Source of the DNA: Methylobacterium sp. FF17
GTDB lineage: Bacteria > Pseudomonadota > Alphaproteobacteria > Rhizobiales > Beijerinckiaceae
Direction of reading: 5' to 3'
NCBI RefSeq assembly: GCF_025813715.1
Contig: NZ_CP107532.1
Span: 310,001-374,000 of the forward strand
Length of the DNA stretch: 64,000 nt
A model generated the notes under the pieces. That model had not been told where the DNA came from. It did no database searches and worked only from the letters and a program-made list of their open reading frames with translations. Numbering within the stretch: position 1 is the stretch's first letter; every line of letters begins with the position of its first letter. Of the stretch, positions 46,172 through 60,540 are shown piece after piece. The position numbers and the translations under genes were made by a program.

Positions 46172-48487
46172 TCAATCCGCGACCGCGAGGGGCGCAGCCC
46201 GGCGGATGCGCACCGGAATCGCCTTGGCGGCCGGGGTCTTGGCCTGCGCGTCGTGGTGCCAGAGCGGGATCAGCGGATTCAATTCGGGATAGTAGCCGCC
46301 GACATTGCCCTCCGGGATCCCGTACTGGATCACCCGCAGGCCCTTCACCTCACGGGCGAAATCGTCAGCGGCCTCGGTGAGGAGATCCACGCTCTCGCCG
46401 TCCGCCAGCCCGAGGCGCTCCATGTCGCTGGCGTTCATGAACAGGATCATCCGGGTGCCCTTCACGCCCCGGAAGCGGTCGTCATAGCCGTAGATCGTCG
46501 TGTTGAACTGATCGTTGGAGCGCAGGGTGATGAGGTCGAGCACGTCGCGCCGGTCGGAGCGCATGTCCGGATCGGCCTCCAGCCCGCCGGGGATGGTGAA
46601 GTTCGCCTTGCCGGTCTCGGTCTCCCACTTGCGGTCGCGGGCTGCGAGCGGCTTGTGCAGCCCGCCCGGCTGGAACATCCGCCCGTTCAGGTCATGGAAG
46701 ACGTCCGGGTAGGTCGCTTCGATCGCGTCGCGGACGCGGGCGTAATCGCCGACCCAGGCATCCCAATCGACCTTCGGGTTCGGCGGCAGCAGGGCCTTGG
46801 CGATCTCGCCGACGATCCAGGCCTCGGAGCGCACGGCGTCGCTCACCGGCTTCGTCTGACCGCGCGAGCCATGGAAACAGGAGGTCGAATCCTCCATCGA
46901 GACCGCCTGGGGCCCGCTCGCCTGCATGTCCACCTCGATCCGTCCGAGGCAGGGCAGGATGTAGGACACTGCCCCGTGCACGAGGTGCGAGCGATTGAGC
47001 TTGGTTGAGATCTGCACGGTGAGACGCAACGACCGCCAGGCCTCCTCCATCCGCACCGTGTCGGGTACGGCCCGGATGAAGTTGCCGCCAAGGCCGATGA
47101 AGGCCTTCACCTCACCCGAGACGATGCCCTCGCAGGCCTCCACCGTGTTGCAGCCCTTCTCGCGGGGAGGCTCGAAACCGTAGAGCTCCTTCAGCTTGTC
47201 GAGGGGCGCCAGCTCCGGCTTCTCGGTGATGCCGACCGTGCGCTGGCCCTGCACGTTGGAATGGCCCCGGACCGGGCAGAGACCGGCGCCGGGACGCCCG
47301 ATGTTCCCCCGCAGGAGCATGAGGTTGACGAGCATCTGCACGCCCTCCGTCCCCCGGCGGTGCTGGGTCAGGCCCATGCCGTAGACGGCCACGACGGAGC
47401 GGGCGCGGGCATAGGCGGTGGCGGCGGCCTCGATGCCCTCGCGGGTCAGACCCGAGCGGGTCTCGATGGCGGGCCAATCCTGCCCGTCGCAATAGTCCAC
47501 GAACGCGCGGAAGCCGTGGGTGTGCTCGGCGATGAAGTCGACGTCGAGGATCCGGGGGCGCCCCACCGCCATCGCCTCGCGGTCGGCGGCGATGAGCACC
47601 TTGCACATGCCGGTGATGGCGGCGATGTCGCCGCCGGCCTTGACCTGATGGTACTGCGTCGAGATCTCCGTGGAGGTCCGCGTCAGCATCTCGGTGGGCG
47701 ATTGCGGGTTCGTGAAGCGCTCCAGGCCCCGCTCGCGCAGCGGGTTGAAGGTGATGATCGGGACCCGGCGCCGGCGCGCCTCCTGCAGCGGGTGCAGCAT
47801 GCGCGGCGCGTTGGATCCGACATTCTGCCCGAAGAACAGGATCAGGTCGGTGGCCTCGAAATCCTCCAGGATCGTGGTGCCGACCGGGGAGCCGATCGAG
47901 GATTTCAGGCCCACCGAGGTCGGCTCGTGGCACATGTTCGAGGAATCGGGGAGATTGTTGGTGCCGTGCATGCGCGCCATCAGGCCGTACATGTACGACG
48001 TCTCCAGGGAGGCGCGGCCCGAGGTGTAGTAGATCACCGAATTGGGATCGAGCGCGCGCAGCTCCCGCCCGATCTCCGCGACGGCATCCTCCCAGGACAC
48101 GGGCACGTAGCGGTCCGAGCCGGAATCGTAGCGGAGCGGATGCGTCAGCCGGCCCTTCTCTTCCAGGGCGTAATCCGTCCAGGTCAGGAGTTCGGTGACC
48201 GAGTGGCGCGCGAAGAAATCCGGCCCGACGCGCTTGGCGGTCTGCTCCCAGACGGTGGCCTTGGCGCCGTTCTCGCAATACTCGAAGGTGTTGGGCTTGG
48301 CCGGTTTCGACCAGGCGCAGGACACGCACATGAAGCCGTCGGGCTTGTTCTGCTTCATGAGCAGGGCAGCCCCCGAGACGGGGATCTGCTCGCGCGTCAG
48401 GATCTCGGCCAGCGACCCCGCCGAACCCCAGCCCCCGGCTGGTCCATCGTAGGGTTCGATCTTCGGCTCGGCCATCGGCTCGGTCAT
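46172..48487 (-). CDS. fdh4A: Formate-dehydrogenase-like molybdopterin oxidoreductase (FdhF/YdeP family; probable Fdh4A)
   Basis: A 771-residue molybdopterin guanine dinucleotide enzyme of the FdhF/YdeP group. N-terminal Fe-S motif FMCVSCAWSKP followed by TFEYCENGAKATVWE; the probable Mo-ligand Cys lies in SSNMCHEPTSVGLKSSIGSP; further conserved blocks are DLILFFGQNVGSNAPRML, GLCPVRGHSNVQGQRTVG and the C-terminal LITLRSNDQFNTTIYGYDDR. No twin-arginine signal, so cytoplasmic. In Methylobacterium extorquens the enzyme of this type is Fdh4A, which takes part in formate oxidation; the assignment rests on my recollection of the family. ATG 48487 or ATG 48475 could start it. A hairpin covers its ribosome site. 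Confidence 0.85.
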   Translation of the reverse strand: MTEPMAEPKIEPYDGPAGGWGSAGSLAEILTREQIPVSGAALLMKQNKPDGFMCVSCAWSKPAKPNTFEYCENGAKATVWEQTAKRVGPDFFARHSVTELLTWTDYALEEKGRLTHPLRYDSGSDRYVPVSWEDAVAEIGRELRALDPNSVIYYTSGRASLETSYMYGLMARMHGTNNLPDSSNMCHEPTSVGLKSSIGSPVGTTILEDFEATDLILFFGQNVGSNAPRMLHPLQEARRRRVPIITFNPLRERGLERFTNPQSPTEMLTRTSTEISTQYHQVKAGGDIAAITGMCKVLIAADREAMAVGRPRILDVDFIAEHTHGFRAFVDYCDGQDWPAIETRSGLTREGIEAAATAYARARSVVAVYGMGLTQHRRGTEGVQMLVNLMLLRGNIGRPGAGLCPVRGHSNVQGQRTVGITEKPELAPLDKLKELYGFEPPREKGCNTVEACEGIVSGEVKAFIGLGGNFIRAVPDTVRMEEAWRSLRLTVQISTKLNRSHLVHGAVSYILPCLGRIEVDMQASGPQAVSMEDSTSCFHGSRGQTKPVSDAVRSEAWIVGEIAKALLPPNPKVDWDAWVGDYARVRDAIEATYPDVFHDLNGRMFQPGGLHKPLAARDRKWETETGKANFTIPGGLEADPDMRSDRRDVLDLITLRSNDQFNTTIYGYDDRFRGVKGTRMILFMNASDMERLGLADGESVDLLTEAADDFAREVKGLRVIQYGIPEGNVGGYYPELNPLIPLWHHDAQAKTPAAKAIPVRIRRAAPLAVAD

Positions 48488-48494
48488 GTGCGGG

Positions 48495-48516
48495 TCCCGA
48501 CGTCTGAATGTCGGGA
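48495..48516 (-). promoter_or_regulatory. Hairpin covering the ribosome site of the fdh4A-like gene
   Basis: Perfect 7-bp inverted repeat TCCCGAC / GTCGGGA with an 8-base loop, 8-29 bases upstream of ATG 48487. In the minus-strand mRNA the only Shine-Dalgarno-like GGGA lies in the 3' arm at -11 to -8, so it would be paired in the folded state. This suggests control of translation; the chance of a 7-bp repeat in GC-rich DNA is not negligible. Confidence 0.4.
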
Positions 48517-48592
48517 GTGCAATGACGGGGAGGCTCGCGGTGTTCCGGACTGCGACGGTGGGGCCGCCGCAATCCGGTGTCGGTGAGGCGCC

Positions 48593-50023
<1,431 letters not shown>

Positions 50024-50150
50024 CGTCTGATCGTCTTTCGCGAGTCTGTCTGATCCGTCGCGCGGAGAGCGGCCGGATCGGCCTGTTCCGCTTGTCACCA
50101 ATCGGACCGGCATCACCGCCGGTCCGCCTCTTTCGTCGGCGTCGCGGGCC

Positions 50151-54866
<4,716 letters not shown>

Positions 54867-55513
54867 CTCTCGCCTCCGACCTGCCCGCATGCGAGCATGT
54901 TTCATGCCCGGGGCCCAGGGGGCCTCCAGGTTTCGCGTCTCTCGACAGCGTCGGCTCTTAAGCGGGGTCTTCGGTCAGAAGCGCCCGCTTCTCGCGGGCT
55001 CGACGCCGGCTTGGTCTCAAGCCGTGCGGGCCCGGATCGCCACGATGGCGATCGGCTTCGAATCTCGTTTGGTCGCCGGCAACGTCACCTGGACGAGATC
55101 CTCACAGCCTTCCGGACAGGGACCCTGCCGGAGATGGGACAGCCTTGCTGTCCTACCGAGCGAAAGTGACAGATTTTAACCGCTCCAGCAAGTGTGTGCA
55201 GGGGCGCACATCGCGGTTTTGGAGGCCGAATCCCGTCTTCCCGCCCGCGATGATGACGCAGGAGCGAAGCCTCCCCGGGATTGGCGCCTGCCGGCCTGTG
55301 CGGGACGCTCGGCCTGTCGATACGGTTTCCGCCGCGCCCGGTCCGTAATGTCGCCCCAATCGAACGCTTAACAAGGTCTTGCCGAGCACAAGCGGCATGC
55401 GGGGTTGCGAGACCCGGCGGATCATGGATCGGGGGACCTGCGCCAACAGCAGGCCTCCGAACCGATCCCACCCCTGGAAATTCCTCCCGATGGATCTGGA
55501 TCGCAGAACGCCC
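54867..55513. other. Intergenic region upstream of gltB
   Basis: About 650 bases between gltB (minus) and the next plus-strand gene. Promoters for both are expected. I looked for a sigma-54 TGGCAC-N5-TTGC site and for clear inverted repeats and saw none I would call. The plus-strand frame open across much of it is not protein-like. Confidence 0.35.
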
Positions 55514-56428
55514 ATGCGTGCATCCCCGTCGCCCCGTGGCCTCTTCTCGGGCATCCTTGCGGGCTTCCTCACGGTGTCCGCCCTGGGAGCGGGCACGGCG
55601 CGGGCGCAGTACGCCTACGAGTCCGACATGCTGATGCCGCCGCGCGCGGTGGTCTGGCGGCTGAACGACCGCGGCTTCACCGAGGTGACGCGGCCCCGGT
55701 TCGACGGGCAGGCCTACATCGTCGAAGCCTCCAGCCCGTACGGCGACCGTGTGCGCCTGTTCGTGGATGCCCGCGATGGGCGGATCGTCGGGCGCCAGCG
55801 CCTCGATGCGCCCCTCGAACCCCCGGCCCGTGTGGTGCGCCGCGCGCCGGGCTACGGTTGGACCGAGGAGGACGAATCGATCCGGCGTCCGGTTCGCGAG
55901 GCGGAGCGGATCGTTCCACCCGCCGACATCCCCTTCCCTCAGGGGCAGGCGCGCCGCGTTCGTCCGGAGGCCGTGGAGCGGCCGGAGCCCGGGATGCGCA
56001 CCGCCGCTCCCGCGCGGCCTGATCCCGTCGATCGCAATCCGATGGGCCTGAACCCGGATGCGCGTGGGGCGGAGACGCGGCCGTCCTCGGACGCTCCTCG
56101 CAAGGTCGTACGGCTGAACCCGCCGGCCAAGGCGGCGACACCGCCCGCGACGCCCTCCGCACCCAGGCTCTCCGACGTGCCGCCTGCCGCCGCGAAGGTC
56201 GACGCCGCGCCGGGTTCCGAGAGCGCGGCGGTCTCGCCGCCGAAGGCGTCCTCGCCGGCGGCGTCGGGCTCCGCCATGACCCCGGCATCGGTCCAGCCGC
56301 CGGCTGCCGAGAAGTCGACCGCCCAGGCCTGGAAGGACGTCCCCGGGGATGCCAAGCGCCCCGTGCGGGTGATCGGCGGCGCTACGGTGGTGCCCGGCAC
56401 GACCACGAAGGACGCCGACCAGAACTGA
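55514..56428 (+). CDS. Exported proline/alanine-rich protein with PepSY-like domain
   Basis: A 304-residue protein with a signal peptide (MRASPSPRGLFSGILAGFLT, cleavage near ARAQ, residue 33). Residues 40-100 form a small domain (AVVWRLNDRGFTEVTRPRFD, then YIVEASSPYGDRVRLFVDAR, then DGRIVGRQRL) that has the pattern of PepSY-like domains common in alphaproteobacterial exported proteins. The remaining two thirds are Pro/Ala/Arg-rich and probably disordered, perhaps spanning the periplasm. Function unknown. ATG 55490 in the same frame is an alternative start. A very strong terminator follows. Confidence 0.7.
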   Translation: MRASPSPRGLFSGILAGFLTVSALGAGTARAQYAYESDMLMPPRAVVWRLNDRGFTEVTRPRFDGQAYIVEASSPYGDRVRLFVDARDGRIVGRQRLDAPLEPPARVVRRAPGYGWTEEDESIRRPVREAERIVPPADIPFPQGQARRVRPEAVERPEPGMRTAAPARPDPVDRNPMGLNPDARGAETRPSSDAPRKVVRLNPPAKAATPPATPSAPRLSDVPPAAAKVDAAPGSESAAVSPPKASSPAASGSAMTPASVQPPAAEKSTAQAWKDVPGDAKRPVRVIGGATVVPGTTTKDADQN

Positions 56429-56447
56429 AGGCGGCCCGAGGCCGCAG

Positions 56448-56485
56448 CGAAGACGCCGCGCGGTGTCTGCCGCGCGGCGTCTTCG
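56448..56485 (+). terminator. Strong Rho-independent terminator
   Basis: A perfect 16-bp stem CGAAGACGCCGCGCGG / CCGCGCGGCGTCTTCG with a 6-base loop, followed by TTTTC. It ends the plus-strand exported-protein gene and lies 3 bases before the fdsD stop on the other strand, so it may serve both transcripts. Confidence 0.9.
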
Positions 56486-56488
56486 TTT

Positions 56489-56779
56489 TCAGCCGGCGTC
56501 GCTGGCGCCCGCCCCCTGGAGATGCGGGTCGCGGGTTCCGGCGCGAACCGGGCTGTCCGCTTCCGGCCGCTCATGCAGGGCACGAAGCGCGAGAGGGTCG
56601 AGCCCGCTCTCGGGACGTGGCGCATAATCCGCGAGGGCCTCCCGCATCTTCGGCGTCCAGAACGCCACGATGTGCTTGTGGATGCCGGCCACCGCTTCCT
56701 CCTCCGGATAGGAGCGGAAGAAGGTGGCGATCTGGTTCGCCATGCGAACGAGCCGGTCGTTGGACGAGGTGGCGCTCAT
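56489..56779 (-). CDS. fdsD: NAD-linked formate dehydrogenase delta subunit
   Basis: A 96-residue protein whose first 50 residues (LVRMANQIATFFRSYPEEEA, then GIHKHIVAFWTPKMREAL) are the conserved FdsD core; the remaining 40 residues are variable. FdsD is a small subunit needed for assembly or stability of the soluble molybdenum formate dehydrogenase. Last gene of the fds operon, 36 bases after fdsC (fdhD). Confidence 0.88.
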   Translation of the reverse strand: MSATSSNDRLVRMANQIATFFRSYPEEEAVAGIHKHIVAFWTPKMREALADYAPRPESGLDPLALRALHERPEADSPVRAGTRDPHLQGAGASDAG

Positions 56780-56815
56780 GGGATCGGAACTCTGATCGGG
56801 GACGGGATCGCGCCG

Positions 56816-57679
56816 TCAGGGGGGCGGCGCGAGATCGAGGCGTTCGCGGCCGGTGAAGACCGTCAGGGTGTCGGAGCGGGCGATGGCGCACAGCGTCATG
56901 CCGTGCAGCTTCGCCCGGTCGATGGCGAGCGAGGTCGGCGCCGAGATCGCCACCAGCACCGAGGCGCCGAGGCTCGCCGCCTTCTCGACCATCTCGAACG
57001 AGCAGCGACTGGTGATGACGACGAAGCCCTCCGCCGGGTCGGTGCCGCGCCGGATCAGCGCGCCGATGAGCTTGTCCAGCCCGTTGTGGCGCCCGACATC
57101 CTCGCGCAGCGCGACCACGGCCCCGTCGAGTCCGGCCCAGGCGGCCGCATGGACCGCGCGCGTCTCGGCGTTGAGCACCTGTGCGTCGCCCATCGCCTGC
57201 AATGCCCGCTGGATCGCCGCGATGCCGACCCGCCCGGCCCCGCCCAGGGGCGCCTCGGCCTTCGGCAACTGGTCGAGATCCTCGATCCCGCAGACACCGC
57301 ATCCGGTACGCCCCGACATCGCCCGCTTGCGGGCGAGATGCTCACGCAGGCGTCCGGGCACGAGATCCACGAGGAGGCGCATGCCGCCCTCCGCCGCGTC
57401 CCGCTCGACGTCGACCGAGCGGATCTCGTCGGCCGCCGCGATTATGCCCTCCGTCAGGCTGAACCCGTAGGCGAAGTCCACGAGGTCGGCCGGCGTCGTC
57501 ATCATCACCGCGTACGGCACGGTGCCGTAGACAAGGTTGACCGGCATCTCGACGGCGAGCGGCCGGGTCCCGTCCCGTGGGACCGGATCGTCGTAGGCGA
57601 CGACCAGGGTGGGGACGCGCCGGGCCGTCTCGGCCGACGCGTCGGTATCGTTCAGGTCCGCGTGGTCACTCGGCCGCAT
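56816..57679 (-). CDS. fdhD: Formate dehydrogenase maturation sulfurtransferase FdhD/FdsC
   Basis: A 287-residue protein of the FdhD family that passes sulfur to the molybdenum cofactor of formate dehydrogenase. The essential cysteine motif is intact in GRTGCGVCGIEDL near residue 125, with LVDLVPGRLREHLARKRAMS before it. The C-terminal EDVGRHNGLDKLIGALIRRG and FVVITSRCSFEMVEKAASLG are strongly conserved. It overlaps the end of fdsA by 14 bases, so it is translationally coupled to its client enzyme; in fds operons it is called fdsC. Confidence 0.93.
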   Translation of the reverse strand: MRPSDHADLNDTDASAETARRVPTLVVAYDDPVPRDGTRPLAVEMPVNLVYGTVPYAVMMTTPADLVDFAYGFSLTEGIIAAADEIRSVDVERDAAEGGMRLLVDLVPGRLREHLARKRAMSGRTGCGVCGIEDLDQLPKAEAPLGGAGRVGIAAIQRALQAMGDAQVLNAETRAVHAAAWAGLDGAVVALREDVGRHNGLDKLIGALIRRGTDPAEGFVVITSRCSFEMVEKAASLGASVLVAISAPTSLAIDRAKLHGMTLCAIARSDTLTVFTGRERLDLAPPP

Positions 57680-60527
57680 TCAGCTGGGTCGCAATCCGGG
57701 TCAGCGAGAAGTCTTCCTCGAAGAACCGCGCCTGCCAGTCGGAAGGACGGTTCGTCCGCCGGACCTGCACCGCCGTGACCTTGTACTCGGGGCAGTTGGT
57801 GGCCCAGTCCGAGTAGTCGGTGGTGATCACGTTGGCGCCGGTCTTGGCGTGGTGGAAGGTCGTATACACGACACCGGGCTGCATGCGCTCGGAGACGATC
57901 GCCTTGAGGGCGATGTCGCCGGAGCGGCTCTCCAGGGCGACGAGGTCGCCGTCCACGATGCCACGCACCTCCGCGTCGAAGGGGTGGATCTCCAGCACGT
58001 CCTCCTCGTGCCAGCGCGAGTTCTCCGTGCGGCGGGTCTGCGCGCCGACATTGTACTGCGACAGGATGCGGCCGGTGGTGAGAATGAGCGGGAAGCGCGG
58101 ACCCGTGCGCTCCTCGGTGGGCACGTACTCGGTGATCATGAACTTGCCGAGGCCGCGCACGAAGCGGTCCACGTGCATCATCGGGGTGCCGAGCGGGGCA
58201 GCCTCGTTGCAGGGCCACTGGATCGAGCCGAGTTCGTCGAGCTTGGCGAAGCTGACGCCCGAGAAGCTCGGGGTCAGGGACGCGATCTCGTCCATGATCT
58301 CGCTCGGGTGGTTGTAGCTCATCGGGTAGCCGAGGGCGTTGGAGAGCAGCATCGTGCCCTCCCAGTCACCGACGCCGGAGAGCGGCGGCATGACCTTGCG
58401 CACGCGGGAGATGCGGCGCTCCGCGTTGGTGAAGGTGCCGTCCTTCTCCAGGAACGAGGCGCCCGGCAGGAAGACGTGGGCGTACTTGGCCGTTTCGTTC
58501 AGGAAGATGTCCTGGATGACGATGCACTCCATCGCCATCAGGCCTGCGGTGACGTGATGCGTGTCGGGGTCGGACTGGGCGATGTCCTCGCCCTGGATGT
58601 ACATGCCCTTGAAGCCGCCATCGACGGCCTCGTCGAGCATGTTGGTGATCCGCATGCCCGGATCCTTGTCGAGGGACACGCCCCAGAGGGCCTCGAAGGT
58701 CTCGCGGGTGGCGTCGTCCGAGACGTGGCGGTAGCCCGGCAGCTCGTGCGGGAACGAGCCCATGTCGCAGGAGCCCTGGACGTTGTTCTGGCCGCGCAGC
58801 GGGTTCACGCCGGCACCCAACATGCCGATGTTGCCGGTGGCCATGGCGATGTTGGCCATGCCCATGACCATGGTCGAGCCCTGGCTGTGCTCGGTGACGC
58901 CGAGGCCGTAATAGATGCCCGCGGCCCCGCCCGTGGCGTAGAGGCGGGCGGCGCCCCGCAGTTCCTCCGGATCGATGCCGGTGTAGACCGCCTGCGCCTC
59001 CGGCGAGTGGCGCTCGTCGGCGACGAAGCGGGCCCAGGACTCGAAGTCGGCGAGATCGCAGCGCTCGCGGACATAGGCCTCGTCGATCAGCCCTTCCGTG
59101 ACGATCACGTGCGCCATGGAGTTGATGAAGGCGACGTTCGAGCCCGGCTTCAGGGGAAGGTGGAAGTCCGCCTGGATGTGGGGCGACTTCACGAGGTCGA
59201 TCTTACGCGGATCGGCGACGATGAGCTTCGCGCCCTCGCGCAGGCGCTTCTTCATGCGTGACCCGAAGACCGGGTGACCATCGGTCGGGTTGGCGCCGAT
59301 GACCAGGATCACGTCGGAATGCGCCACGGAGGCGAAGTCCTGCGTGCCGGCGGAGGTGCCGAGCGTCGACATCAGGCCGTAGCCGGTGGGCGAGTGGCAG
59401 ACGCGGGCGCAGGTATCGACGTTGTTGTTGCCGAAGGCCGCGCGCACCAGCTTCTGGACGAGGTAGGCTTCCTCGTTGGTGCAGCGGGACGAGGTGATGC
59501 CGCCCACCGAATCCTTGCCGTACTTGGCCTGGATGCGCTTGAACTCGGATGCCGCGCGGTCGATCGCGACCTCCCACGACACCTCCTGCCAAGGGTCCGT
59601 GATCTTGTCACGGATCATCGGCTTGGTGATGCGGTCCTTGTGGGTGGCGTAGCCGTAGGCGAAGCGACCCTTGACGCAGCTATGGCCCTCGTTCGCCTTG
59701 CCGCCCTTGTAGGGCACCATGCGGACGATGCGGGTGCCCTGCATCTCGGCCTTGAACGAGCAGCCGACGCCGCAATAGGCGCAGGTCGTGACCTCGGAAT
59801 GGTCCGGCTGGCCGTGCTCGATGATCGACTTCTCCTGGAGCGTCGCGGTCGGGCAGGCCTGCACGCAGGCGCCGCAGGACACGCACTCGGATTCCATGAA
59901 GTTCGTCGGCCCGGCGGCGACGCGGCTGTCGAAGCCGCGGCCCTCGATGGTCAGCGCGAAGGTGCCCTGCACCTCCTCACAGGCGCGCACGCAGCGATTG
60001 CACACGATGCACTTCGAGGGATCGTAGGTGAAGTAGGGGTTCGAAGTGTCCTTGGGCAGGTACTGCTCGGAGGTCGGCTTGACGTGGTTGGCGCCGTCGT
60101 AGCCGTAGCGCACGTCGCGCAGGCCGACCGCGCCGGCCATGTCCTGCAACTCGCAATCGCCGTTGGCCGCACAGGTCAGGCAGTCGAGGGGGTGATCGGA
60201 GATGTAGAGCTCCATCACGCCCTTGCGGAGCTTGGCGAGCTTGTCCGTCTGGGTCGAGACCACCATGCCGTTCTCGGCCGGGGTCGTGCAGGAGGCGGGC
60301 GTGCCGCGCCGACCCTCGATCTCCACGAGGCAGATGCGGCAGGAGCCGAAGGCTTCGAGCGAGTCGGTGGCGCAGAGCTTGGGGATCTGCGTGCCGACAT
60401 GCATCGCGGCGGCCATCACGGAGGTGCCGGCCGGGACCGTCACGCTCATACCGTCGATGGTCAGGGTCACGGTCTGATCCGAGACGCGGATCGGGGTGCC
60501 GTAGTCGATCTCTTTGATGAGGGCCAT
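57666..60527 (-). CDS. fdsA: NAD-linked formate dehydrogenase alpha subunit (molybdenum, Fe-S)
   Basis: A 953-residue catalytic subunit. N-terminal [2Fe-2S] domain cysteines C52, C63, C66 and C80; C116/C119/C125 in DCLTCAANGDCELQD; two [4Fe-4S] sets C173-C183 (KCIVCNRCVRACEE) and C215-C225 (ECVSCGACVQACPT); then the CAYCGVGC cluster at C249-C256. The molybdenum-ligand Cys lies in DTCARVCHSPTGYGLMSTLG; cysteine, not selenocysteine. The C-terminal molybdopterin-binding domain has LTTGRILSQYNVGAQTRRTE. Oxidises formate to CO2 and passes electrons to FdsB/FdsG. This matches FDH2 of Methylobacterium extorquens. ATG 60527, 13 bases after fdsB. Confidence 0.96.
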   Translation of the reverse strand: MALIKEIDYGTPIRVSDQTVTLTIDGMSVTVPAGTSVMAAAMHVGTQIPKLCATDSLEAFGSCRICLVEIEGRRGTPASCTTPAENGMVVSTQTDKLAKLRKGVMELYISDHPLDCLTCAANGDCELQDMAGAVGLRDVRYGYDGANHVKPTSEQYLPKDTSNPYFTYDPSKCIVCNRCVRACEEVQGTFALTIEGRGFDSRVAAGPTNFMESECVSCGACVQACPTATLQEKSIIEHGQPDHSEVTTCAYCGVGCSFKAEMQGTRIVRMVPYKGGKANEGHSCVKGRFAYGYATHKDRITKPMIRDKITDPWQEVSWEVAIDRAASEFKRIQAKYGKDSVGGITSSRCTNEEAYLVQKLVRAAFGNNNVDTCARVCHSPTGYGLMSTLGTSAGTQDFASVAHSDVILVIGANPTDGHPVFGSRMKKRLREGAKLIVADPRKIDLVKSPHIQADFHLPLKPGSNVAFINSMAHVIVTEGLIDEAYVRERCDLADFESWARFVADERHSPEAQAVYTGIDPEELRGAARLYATGGAAGIYYGLGVTEHSQGSTMVMGMANIAMATGNIGMLGAGVNPLRGQNNVQGSCDMGSFPHELPGYRHVSDDATRETFEALWGVSLDKDPGMRITNMLDEAVDGGFKGMYIQGEDIAQSDPDTHHVTAGLMAMECIVIQDIFLNETAKYAHVFLPGASFLEKDGTFTNAERRISRVRKVMPPLSGVGDWEGTMLLSNALGYPMSYNHPSEIMDEIASLTPSFSGVSFAKLDELGSIQWPCNEAAPLGTPMMHVDRFVRGLGKFMITEYVPTEERTGPRFPLILTTGRILSQYNVGAQTRRTENSRWHEEDVLEIHPFDAEVRGIVDGDLVALESRSGDIALKAIVSERMQPGVVYTTFHHAKTGANVITTDYSDWATNCPEYKVTAVQVRRTNRPSDWQARFFEEDFSLTRIATQLNAAE

Positions 60528-60540
60528 GGGTCGCGCCTCC

